The translations under genes and the position numbers were made by a program. From contig WTAY01000053.1 in the NCBI GenBank assembly GCA_013139345.1, forward strand, positions 1 through 14,046: 14,046 bases of DNA. Reading direction: 5' to 3'. This stretch comes from Methylophaga sp. (GTDB lineage: Bacteria; Pseudomonadota; Gammaproteobacteria; Nitrosococcales; Methylophagaceae). A model generated the notes under the pieces. It did not search any database, was not told where the DNA came from, and was given only the letters and a program-made list of their open reading frames with translations. Shown in pieces: positions 1-5,735 of this stretch (positions within the stretch are counted from its first letter, which is position 1; every line of letters starts with the position of its first letter).

Positions 1-470
1 ACACCGCATCACTTGAAGTATTTGATCTTAAACAGTTGTTAATAGATGTTGTGCCAGCATATCAAGACCTTTATCCAGATGCATACATTGAATTACAGCC
101 AATAAATGACACTATTTTTATTAATGGCTCACAAGAGTTAATTGTACAAATGTTAGATAAATTGATCAGTAATGCTATCGATTTTCATCAGACGGATACA
201 CCAATTGAACTTAGTTTAAAAGTGGAAGAAAAAAGTTGCATGCTCATGGTGAGAAATATAGGAATTATGTTGCCTGATAATATGACAGAACAGTTATTTC
301 AACCAATGGTATCCCTTCGCCAGTCAGCAACACCATCTTCTCTCCCTCATTTAGGGCTGGGTCTACATATTGTTAAATTGGTGGCTGAAATACATAAAGG
401 GCGAGTTGAGGGGAGAAATTGGCAAGAAGGAGTGGAGTTTTGTATTGAGCTGCCGATAATAAGGTCATAG
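1..470 (+). CDS. sensor histidine kinase, C-terminal part (sortase-system PdsS-like), 5' truncated
   Basis: The frame is open from the first bases of the window (first full codon at 3), so the true start lies upstream; the TTG at 36 is internal. What remains is about 156 residues covering the end of the kinase core. It shows an N box (LDKLISNAIDFH), a divergent G1 box (RNIGIMLP, with Asn where the adenine-contacting Asp usually sits) and a strong G2 box (HLGLGLHIVKLVAEIHKG). These are the ATP-binding motifs of a HATPase_c domain, which phosphorylates a conserved His in a DHp domain not present here. The phrasing NGSQELIVQMLDKL and PHLGLGLHIV resembles, from memory, the histidine kinase of the proteobacterial dedicated sortase system. 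That subfamily assignment is inference at about 0.45; the histidine kinase call is firm. A response regulator and sortase would be expected upstream. Confidence 0.85.
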   Translation, partial: TASLEVFDLKQLLIDVVPAYQDLYPDAYIELQPINDTIFINGSQELIVQMLDKLISNAIDFHQTDTPIELSLKVEEKSCMLMVRNIGIMLPDNMTEQLFQPMVSLRQSATPSSLPHLGLGLHIVKLVAEIHKGRVEGRNWQEGVEFCIELPIIRS

Positions 471-494
471 TATTCACATGGAGTTAGACTCAAG

Positions 495-914
495 ATGAAA
501 TCTCACCTTTTTTTACAGAGTATATTGGCAGTACTTGTTATTACTCTTTCCCCCACACTTATCGCAATCCCCATGCCGCCAGTGCCTCTAGAGCCGATCT
601 ATTTTGAGCCGCCAGTTGTTCAGCCGACAGAAGACATCCGTAATAGTAGCTGTGTTGATTTAGATAATGCTATTCGTTATTTACAGCCTTATCGCTATAG
701 TTATAAACCTGAATTTTACCAAGATGGGTTTAATAAAGTAGCAACGGCTGCGATCACTTTAGACAATGTTTTAGCTTTGAATGGAATACTTGGCTTTGCT
801 TATTTAGGCTATTCGGCATTAGTTGAAGAAAAGGAAGGGAGAAGGATACTAGAAGTAGAACAAGAGGTTACAATGCTTCAGCAACTGAAAGCAGAGAAAC
901 ATTGCTTTGAATGA
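495..914 (+). CDS. small exported proline-rich protein, function unknown
   Basis: This 139-residue protein is not one I recognise. Residues 1-24 look like a Sec signal peptide: a short basic start, then a hydrophobic stretch (FLQSILAVLVITL), with a possible cut after LIA. The next 20 residues are proline-rich (IPMPPVPLEP, then FEPPVVQP), which suggests an extended periplasmic or surface segment. A hydrophobic, glycine-containing stretch at about 89-109 (NGILGFAYLGYSALV) could be a second membrane segment or a buried helix. A charged helix rich in Glu and Lys closes the protein. Two Cys, near 53 and 137, could form a disulfide if the protein is exported. The ATG at 495 has GGAG at 480-483. It starts 24 nt after the kinase gene, so the two may be co-transcribed and this could be a dependent of the sensor system. 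There is no LPXTG-like sorting signal. Confidence 0.7.
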   Translation: MKSHLFLQSILAVLVITLSPTLIAIPMPPVPLEPIYFEPPVVQPTEDIRNSSCVDLDNAIRYLQPYRYSYKPEFYQDGFNKVATAAITLDNVLALNGILGFAYLGYSALVEEKEGRRILEVEQEVTMLQQLKAEKHCFE

Positions 915-1000
915 ATAAAGAAGAAAGGGTGAAAGTCCTTGTGGGTTCCCCTCAAATTCATGTAGTATCGGTTTATAAAAATAGAATAGTTGAGGTATAA
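911..1000 (+). CDS. possible 29-residue small ORF, ATGA-coupled
   Basis: An ATG at 911 overlaps the TGA (912-914) of the preceding gene and opens a 29-codon frame ending in TAA at 998-1000, three bases before the next gene's ATG at 1004. The product begins MNKEERVKVLVGSPQIHVV and ends in YKNRIVEV. It alternates hydrophobic residues like beta strands and has no signal peptide or Cys. The ATGA overlap and tight packing against both neighbours are the only arguments for translation. A frame this short can arise by chance, and the ATG could be incidental because the upstream gene ends in GAA TGA. The proposed promoter for the next gene would lie inside it. It may be a real coupled micropeptide or only an intergenic spacer. 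Confidence 0.25.
   Translation: MNKEERVKVLVGSPQIHVVSVYKNRIVEV
939..968 (+). promoter_or_regulatory. candidate sigma-70 promoter for the WYEAN-repeat gene
   Basis: TTGTGG at 939-944 and TAGTAT at 963-968 are separated by 18 bases, giving a plausible -35/-10 pair with transcription starting near 975 and a leader of about 28 nt before the ATG at 1004. The hexamers match the consensus only partly. The repeat gene could instead be read from the upstream genes. Confidence 0.3.
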
Positions 1001-1003
1001 GTC

Positions 1004-1702
1004 ATGAGCACAATGGATATTAAAGCAAAGTGGTATGAGGCAAACCTAGAAGCGGCACGAGAAAGTCGTAAGAAATGGTACCAAGCAAATATTAATCCAG
1101 CCAAGCCAAAATCTGGGGCGTGGTATGAAGCAAATGCTCCTCATTCTAGTGTTGGTGGGACACCGTGGTATGAAGCCAATTTAGCCGAACATTTAAATAC
1201 CAAGGAAAAATGGTATGAAGCAAACTTAAAAGCAGCCGTTGCTTCTGTTCGCGAAAACCGTAATAAGTGGTATGACGCTAATAAACCTACTGTTCCTTGG
1301 TATGAAGCGAATCAATATACTGGCCCTCATGCTGATTTGAAGAAAAAATGGTACGAAGCCAATTTAGAAGCTGCACGAGAAAATCAAGAAAAATGGTATG
1401 AAGCAAACCAAAAGCCTGCTGAGATAAGGGATATTCATTGGTTTAAAGCCAATATGAATCCTCATGTTGATATCAAGAAAAAATGGTTTGAAGCAAATCT
1501 TGAGGCGGCTCGTGCTAGTAGAAATGTATCTCATTGGTATGATGCAAACACGCTTCACGATCCCTATGCAGAGAGCAAAGCGAAATGGTATGAAGCGAAT
1601 ATTGCTTTGATTCGTCAGAAAAATATTAAAAATAAATGGTATGAAGCTAATACTGTTACTGCTCGAAAAACGAGCAAGAAATGGTACGAGTCAAATAAGT
1701 AA
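1004..1702 (+). CDS. WYEAN tandem-repeat protein, function unknown
   Basis: I do not recognise this 232-residue protein. It consists of 15 copies of W-[Y/F]-x-[A/S]-N with Trp at residues 10, 25, 40, 55, 70, 89, 99, 116, 131, 146, 161, 178, 195, 212 and 227. Trp and Asn are invariant in all 15; position 2 is Tyr in 13 and Phe in 2; position 3 is Glu in 11; position 4 is Ala in 14. Between motifs lie either helix-like charged spacers (LEAARES, LEAAREN, LEAARAS) or Pro/His spacers (NPHVDIKKK, GPHADLKKK). Lys precedes Trp in 10 of 15 copies. There is no Cys, signal peptide or membrane segment, so it is probably cytoplasmic unless exported by another route. The start has GAGGT at 992-996. Trp makes up over 6% of residues, far above normal. 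It might be a structural repeat, a ligand-binding scaffold or a multi-core peptide precursor; nothing nearby decides this. Confidence 0.85.
   Translation: MSTMDIKAKWYEANLEAARESRKKWYQANINPAKPKSGAWYEANAPHSSVGGTPWYEANLAEHLNTKEKWYEANLKAAVASVRENRNKWYDANKPTVPWYEANQYTGPHADLKKKWYEANLEAARENQEKWYEANQKPAEIRDIHWFKANMNPHVDIKKKWFEANLEAARASRNVSHWYDANTLHDPYAESKAKWYEANIALIRQKNIKNKWYEANTVTARKTSKKWYESNK
1031..1696 (+). repeat. in-frame coding tandem repeat, about 45 nt unit, 15 copies
   Basis: The motif codons (for example tggtatgaagcaaac) recur 15 times. Spacing between successive Trp codons is 15, 15, 15, 15, 19, 10, 17, 15, 15, 15, 17, 17, 17 and 15 codons. Copies differ at synonymous sites: Ala is gca, gcc, gcg or gct, Asn is aac or aat, Tyr is tat or tac. 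The repeat is therefore old and held at the protein level rather than a recent slippage product. A longer period is visible: an approach segment (MDIKAK, HLNTKEK, HADLKKK, HVDIKKK, YAESKAK) precedes copies 1, 5, 8, 11 and 13. Copies 1, 5, 8 and 11 are then followed by an LEAAR- or LKAAV-type helix, and copy 13 by the diverged IALIR. Confidence 0.9.
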
Positions 1703-1725
1703 GCCTTAACGGTTAATATTACGGT

Positions 1726-2361
1726 ATGGAAGTTCAGTGCTTTACTGTGGGAGCCTTTCAAGTAAATACATATTTATTGAGGGATGAAACCACTGGCAAA
1801 TGTGCCATTGTCGATACTGGAGAGACTGAAGAGTTACTTCAATGTTTACAAGCATTGGATCCTGTTCCTGATGTAGAAGTAATATTGTTAACTCATGGTC
1901 ATTTGGATCATGCAGGCGCTTTACCCTCATTACAACGCTTTTTTAATGCAACCACCTATCTACCCCGTTTAGAGCAGCCTTTGTTTAATACTCTGCCCGA
2001 GCAGGGTGATTGGTTTGGTGCGGCCCATATGAACCGCCCTTGTGGACGTATAGACAAACTAGTAGATGATGGCGATAGAATTAAGGTTGGCAGCAGTACA
2101 TTAACTTTTATTTCTACTCCAGGTCACACGCCGGGGCAGGGTTGCTATTATGATGAGCACGATATTTTTGTGGGTGATACCTTATTTAAAGGTAGTATTG
2201 GTAGAACAGATTTACCGATGGGAAATCACGCATTAATGCAGGAAAGTTTACAACGATTGATGACGTTATCAGGGGAGTTACGTGTTCATAGTGGTCACGG
2301 CCCTATTACAACATTATCCCATGAGTTGATGACGAATCCTTTTTTACAGTTTTTGAGATAG
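1726..2361 (+). CDS. metallo-beta-lactamase-fold hydrolase, YcbL / glyoxalase II-like
   Basis: This 211-residue protein has the metallo-beta-lactamase fold motif THGHLDHAG with metal ligands His57, His59, Asp61 and His62. Further ligand positions are seen in TPGHTPGQG, in VGDTLFKGSIGRTDLP (bridging Asp) and in HSGHGPIT near the C terminus. GRTDLP and the compact length match the YcbL branch of the glyoxalase II family, which hydrolyses thioesters such as S-lactoylglutathione; it lacks the longer C-terminal substrate domain of classical GloB. The exact substrate is not fixed by the sequence. There is no signal peptide, so it should be cytosolic. The ATG at 1726 has only a weak ribosome site. 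It begins 23 nt after the repeat gene and ends 7 nt before the carbonic anhydrase gene, so it probably shares a transcript with the latter. Confidence 0.88.
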   Translation: MEVQCFTVGAFQVNTYLLRDETTGKCAIVDTGETEELLQCLQALDPVPDVEVILLTHGHLDHAGALPSLQRFFNATTYLPRLEQPLFNTLPEQGDWFGAAHMNRPCGRIDKLVDDGDRIKVGSSTLTFISTPGHTPGQGCYYDEHDIFVGDTLFKGSIGRTDLPMGNHALMQESLQRLMTLSGELRVHSGHGPITTLSHELMTNPFLQFLR

Positions 2362-2368
2362 CACAAAC

Positions 2369-3001
2369 ATGGCAAGTACAGTAAAACTATTAGACGGCTT
2401 CAAACGTTTCCAAAAGCAATATTTTGGTGATGATAGCGGTCTATATGAAAGTATGAAAAATGGTCAGCCAGCGAAAACCTTGATGGTCGCTTGCTGTGAC
2501 TCTCGCGTTGATCCTGCAATTCTGACTGATTGTGATCCCGGTGATTTATTTACCATCCGAAATGTAGCAAACCTTGTTCCTCCAAGTGAAAGTGATGGAA
2601 GTTATCATGGAACAAGTGCAGCACTTGAGTATGCCGTAAATAGTCTAGAGGTAGAAAATATTATCGTTATGGGGCATGCAAGCTGTGGTGGTATTAAAGC
2701 GCTATGGGATGATGATGGCAGTGCCCAATCACAGTTTATACATTCGTGGGTATCAATCGCTGCATCGGCAAAGAAATGGGTAAAAGATAAGCTTTCTAGT
2801 GCGTCACCAGAAGATCAACTTAAAGCATGTGAACAGAGAGCGATACTTGAATCATTGGCAAATTTAATGACGTTCTCATGTATTCGTGAACGTGTAGAAA
2901 AAGGTGCTCTAAGCTTACATGGTTGGTATTTTGATATACCGACAGGCGATTTATTATGCTTCAACCCTGAAACAGGGGCATTCGAAGTTGTAAAAGGGTA
3001 G
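2369..3001 (+). CDS. beta-class carbonic anhydrase
   Basis: Carbonic anhydrase interconverts CO2 and bicarbonate using a Zn2+ ion. The 210-residue product has the beta-class signatures: Cys42-x-Asp44-x-Arg46 (ACCDSRVDP) and His103-x-x-Cys106 (GHASCGG). These supply the three zinc ligands plus the Asp/Arg dyad that gates the fourth site. HGTSAALEYAV and RNVANLVPP are also typical of the family. The lack of a signal peptide points to a cytosolic enzyme that supplies bicarbonate to carboxylases and helps pH balance. It follows the hydrolase gene by 7 nt and is followed by a strong hairpin, so it looks like the last gene of its transcript. A poor Shine-Dalgarno (GAGATAG) precedes the ATG. The can/cynT distinction cannot be made here, so no symbol is given. 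Confidence 0.93.
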   Translation: MASTVKLLDGFKRFQKQYFGDDSGLYESMKNGQPAKTLMVACCDSRVDPAILTDCDPGDLFTIRNVANLVPPSESDGSYHGTSAALEYAVNSLEVENIIVMGHASCGGIKALWDDDGSAQSQFIHSWVSIAASAKKWVKDKLSSASPEDQLKACEQRAILESLANLMTFSCIRERVEKGALSLHGWYFDIPTGDLLCFNPETGAFEVVKG

Positions 3002-3007
3002 TGCTTA

Positions 3008-3039
3008 ACCTAGCGCTTTGAGTGTTCAAAGCGCTAGGT
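3008..3039. terminator. perfect 14-bp hairpin, likely bidirectional terminator
   Basis: Bases 3008-3021 pair without mismatch to 3026-3039 around a GTGT loop. The hairpin sits 6 nt after the carbonic anhydrase stop and 8 nt beyond the bamE stop on the other strand, where a shared terminator between convergent genes is expected. Neither side has a clear run of U, so termination may be weak, or the hairpin may mainly protect 3' ends. Confidence 0.7.
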
Positions 3040-3047
3040 CATAACGC

Positions 3048-3575
3048 TTATTCAGTGGTGTCAGGTTCTTCTGTCACCGTTTTTGTTTCAGTCTTCGTTT
3101 CATCGGAGCTGATTGTGTCGGGTTCATCGTCACTTAAGCCAACAGAATTTAGTAGATCTTTGAAGATGCCGGTTTCTTTTTCATCTAAAGGCACAACAAC
3201 GTTAGTGTCTTTGCGTTCTGTCTTTGGCAAATCTTCACGCGCAACAGTCCGAGTATCCCCCCCCAAATGACTCAACTTTTCTTCATCGGTGAAATATACC
3301 GTTAAGGTACGTTGCTCACGTTGGCCATTTCCCGGATGAAAGCTGTAGATGTAGTCCCAACGGTTGGGGTGGAAGGTATCAATAATAAGAGGTGTTCCAA
3401 GAACATAAGCAACTTGGTTCTTAGTCATACCTGGCTTTAGTTTATTGATCATATCTTGATTAACAGCATTACCTTGCTGAATATCAATGCGATAAACGCC
3501 GGGGATTTTGTCTTTATTACAGCCACTCAAAAGTATAATTAAGACGGAAAAGGTGTAAATGAGAAAGGTTTTCAT
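3048..3575 (-). CDS. bamE: outer membrane assembly lipoprotein BamE (SmpA/OmlA)
   Basis: BamE is a periplasm-facing lipoprotein of the BAM complex that folds beta-barrel proteins into the outer membrane. Residues 1-18 form a lipoprotein signal ending in the lipobox LLSGC, with Cys19 the lipid-bearing residue. The BamE domain spans about 24-107: GVYRIDIQQGN, then PGMTKNQVAYVLGTPL, then NRWDYIYSF, then TLTVYF. The protein is 175 residues against 113 in E. coli. The extra C-terminal part contains VVVPLDEKETGIFKDLL followed by an Asp/Glu/Thr-rich tail; a long tail also occurs in Pseudomonas OmlA. Codons 104-107 (TTG GGG GGG GAT) contain a run of eight G at 3257-3264, exactly at the domain/tail boundary. 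No clear Shine-Dalgarno precedes the ATG. It is divergent from fur, as in pseudomonads. Confidence 0.92.
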   Translation of the reverse strand: MKTFLIYTFSVLIILLSGCNKDKIPGVYRIDIQQGNAVNQDMINKLKPGMTKNQVAYVLGTPLIIDTFHPNRWDYIYSFHPGNGQREQRTLTVYFTDEEKLSHLGGDTRTVAREDLPKTERKDTNVVVPLDEKETGIFKDLLNSVGLSDDEPDTISSDETKTETKTVTEEPDTTE

Positions 3576-3652
3576 TTATATTAACTATCACTATTTATTT
3601 ACCAAGTTGCGATGATACGCTAATCACGCAGTTTCGACGAGGCACAATCACA
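3576..3652. promoter_or_regulatory. bamE/fur divergent promoter region
   Basis: These 77 bases must hold the start signals for both genes. For bamE, TATCAT (minus strand, 3612-3617) matches the -10 consensus in five of six positions but lacks a good -35. A second pair, TTGGTA and TAATAT with a 16-base spacer, would start transcription almost at the bamE ATG. For fur, GAGG at 3639-3642 is the ribosome site; TTTACC at 3598-3603 could be a -35 but no good -10 follows. The exact promoters are uncertain. Confidence 0.4.
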
Positions 3653-4066
3653 ATGGAAAGCCAAGATTTAAGAAAAGTGGGTCTAAAAGTGACATTGCCA
3701 CGCTTAAAAGTGTTGGAGATTTTAGAAACGACTGATCATAGACACATGAGTGCGGAAGATGTGTATAAAGCATTGTTGGAAATGGGCGAGGAGATAGGTT
3801 TAGCAACCGTCTATCGTGTATTAACGCAGTTTGAAGATGCAGGGCTTGTATCTCGCCTTAGTATTGATGGCGGCCATGCTGTTTTTGAACTTGAAGATGG
3901 CTCACACCATGATCATCTATTATGTGTGCGTTGCAATCGAATTGAAGAATTTGTTGATGATGTTATCGAGCAGAGACAACGTGCCATTGCCGTAGAAAAA
4001 GGCTTTGAAATGACAGACCATAGTTTATATATTTATGGTATTTGTCGCCATTGCCAGTCATCGTAA
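3653..4066 (+). CDS. fur: ferric uptake regulator Fur
   Basis: Fur is the iron-responsive repressor: with Fe2+ bound, its dimer binds Fur boxes and silences iron-uptake genes. The product has 137 residues. The N-terminal winged helix runs from about 1 to 80 and includes LKVTLPRLKVLEIL, the HMSAEDVYKAL helix and the recognition segment GLATVYRVLTQFEDAGLV. The dimerisation and metal domain has HHDH at 85-88, Cys91-x-x-Cys94 and a second pair, Cys131-x-x-Cys134. The four cysteines suggest a structural zinc site like that of E. coli Fur. This pattern fits Fur better than Zur or PerR, though paralogues cannot be excluded from one window. The neighbouring bamE and recN match the omlA-fur-recN arrangement of pseudomonads. 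Its stop lies one base from the recN stop on the opposite strand. Confidence 0.95.
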   Translation: MESQDLRKVGLKVTLPRLKVLEILETTDHRHMSAEDVYKALLEMGEEIGLATVYRVLTQFEDAGLVSRLSIDGGHAVFELEDGSHHDHLLCVRCNRIEEFVDDVIEQRQRAIAVEKGFEMTDHSLYIYGICRHCQSS

Positions 4067-4067
4067 T

Positions 4068-5735
4068 TTAACTTTGGGAAAGCATTTCTTCTGCGTGTAA
4101 ACGCGTTTTTTCCGTTAAGTTTACGCCACCTAACATACGTGCTATTTCTTCAATCCGTTGCTCTTTAGTTAATTCAACGACATCAATATAGGTACTATCA
4201 GCAGAATGTTGCTTGTTAACCTGAAGCTGTTGGTGGGCTTGAGCTGCAACTTGCGGTAAGTGTGTGATACAAATGACTTGCTGAGAGCTCCCTAGCTGGC
4301 GAAGGTGTTTGCCAACAATTTCAGCAATACCACCACCAATACCCACATCAACCTCGTCGAAAACAAGCGTCGGAACACTTTTTGTTCCTGCGGTAACCAC
4401 CTGAATGGCTAGGCTGATACGGGCTAGCTCACCACCTGATGCAACTTTACCTAATTCTCCTGCTTCTTGGCCAGGGTTGGTACTAACCATCATTTGAATG
4501 TGATCTGCACCTGTTTCATTAAAGTGCTTATTTGCCATAGGTGACAGGACAAACTCAATGCTGCCATTAGGTATTGCTAACTCTTGGATCGATGCAGTAA
4601 TCTGTTTAGCCAAAGGCTGTGCCGTTTTTATACGTTGTGCGCTTATCTTGCTACAGAGTGTGCGACACACTTTTTCTTGCTCAGAAAGTTGCTGCTGTAA
4701 TTGTTCATTATGGCCATCAAGATTTGTTAATGTTGTCAGTTCATCGCATAAATGTTGGTAGTAAGCAGGAAGGGCTTCTATTTCAATATGGTGTTTTCGA
4801 GCAAGGTTATGTAACGTTGTTAATTGTGTTTCAACGTCATCAAGGCGGCTTGGGTCATTCTCAACACTATCGACATAATGGCGCAGGTCTATGCCACATT
4901 CGTCTAATTGGATAATGACGGAATTGAGCGTTTCAACAATATTAGTAAATTGAGGTTCGATCTCTTGCTGATTTTCTAGATCGCTCAATACGCCGCTGAT
5001 TTGGCTATAAGCGGAACTTTGCTCTTGTTCAAAAAGCTGGTGTAGTCCAGACTCAGCGCTATTAATGAGCTGAGATAAGTGAGAAAGTTGCTGTTGATCG
5101 ACTAATAATTGCTGAACACTTTCATTTGTTAATGCCAAAGGTTCAAGTTCGCTTACTTGATATTGCAGCAAATCAAGACGAGCCGATTGTTCTTGGCTTT
5201 GTTGTTGAACGGTATTTAGCTGCTGTTGCAATGATTGCCAGAGCAAATAGGCTTGGGCTAATTTATCCAACAAGGGTTTAGTTTTGGCGACGGTGTCCAA
5301 TAATTGCCGTTGTGTGTCACTTCGTACTAATGATTGATGGGCATGTTGACCATGAATATCAATTGTTCGCTCACTGATTTCTCGGAGTTGAGTTAAGGGA
5401 ACTGTGCGGCCATTGATGTAAGCCCGTGAGCGACCATCTGTAGTAATCGTTCTGCGTAAATGGCACTGTTCATCATCATCTAACTCCTGTTCAACGAGCC
5501 AGTGTTGTAATACGGCATTTTGCTGGGTATCAAAGCTTGCCGAAATTTCAGCACGATCATGTCCATGGCGAATCATTTTTGAATCGGCACGGTCACCTAG
5601 CACCAAACCAAGTGCATCAACTAGTATTGATTTACCTGCGCCTGTTTCTCCTGTTAAAGAGGTCATGCCTTGCGGAAAGCTAAGTTCAATATCATCTACA
5701 ACAGCAAGATGACGAACACTTAAGTTCGTTATCAT
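4068..5735 (-). CDS. recN: DNA repair ATPase RecN
   Basis: RecN is an SMC-like ATPase that acts early in double-strand break repair by holding DNA ends or sister chromosomes together. Counting from the Met chosen here (555 residues), Walker A (GETGAGKS) is at 29-36, the ABC signature (KVASGGELARISLA) at 431-444 and Walker B (LVFDEVDVGIGG) within 455-469. The Gln/Leu-rich middle is the coiled-coil arm. The start at 5735 is preferred over the upstream ATG at 5753 because it gives the usual N terminus (MITNLSVRHLAVVD). It also overlaps the nadK stop as ATGA, a hallmark of translational coupling; the longer form would add only six residues. GGGACGG upstream may serve as the ribosome site. It shares a transcript with nadK and ends 1 nt from the fur stop, with no terminator between. 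Confidence 0.95.
   Translation of the reverse strand: MITNLSVRHLAVVDDIELSFPQGMTSLTGETGAGKSILVDALGLVLGDRADSKMIRHGHDRAEISASFDTQQNAVLQHWLVEQELDDDEQCHLRRTITTDGRSRAYINGRTVPLTQLREISERTIDIHGQHAHQSLVRSDTQRQLLDTVAKTKPLLDKLAQAYLLWQSLQQQLNTVQQQSQEQSARLDLLQYQVSELEPLALTNESVQQLLVDQQQLSHLSQLINSAESGLHQLFEQEQSSAYSQISGVLSDLENQQEIEPQFTNIVETLNSVIIQLDECGIDLRHYVDSVENDPSRLDDVETQLTTLHNLARKHHIEIEALPAYYQHLCDELTTLTNLDGHNEQLQQQLSEQEKVCRTLCSKISAQRIKTAQPLAKQITASIQELAIPNGSIEFVLSPMANKHFNETGADHIQMMVSTNPGQEAGELGKVASGGELARISLAIQVVTAGTKSVPTLVFDEVDVGIGGGIAEIVGKHLRQLGSSQQVICITHLPQVAAQAHQQLQVNKQHSADSTYIDVVELTKEQRIEEIARMLGGVNLTEKTRLHAEEMLSQS

Noticed and set aside
1364..1558. Minus-strand ORF inside the repeat gene
   Set aside because: It is the antisense shadow of the repeat-coding strand, with no ribosome site or recognisable protein.
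1004..1702. Possible CRISPR or non-coding direct repeats, because of the roughly 45-nt periodic tggtatgaag element
   Set aside because: The repeats stay in one frame, vary at synonymous positions and have spacers that also encode related residues; there is no fixed-length repeat or spacer.
3022..3270. Plus-strand 82-codon ORF opposite bamE
   Set aside because: Its start lies in the terminator loop and its composition mirrors the low-complexity bamE tail; it is best explained as a shadow.
3613..3626. Possible Fur box (TGAT and ATCA arms) in the bamE/fur intergenic region
   Set aside because: The arms are six bases apart instead of the seven of the 7-1-7 pattern, and the inner bases do not match; too weak to call.
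4558..4915. Two plus-strand ORFs opposite recN
   Set aside because: They lie wholly antisense to a confidently identified gene and resemble no protein.
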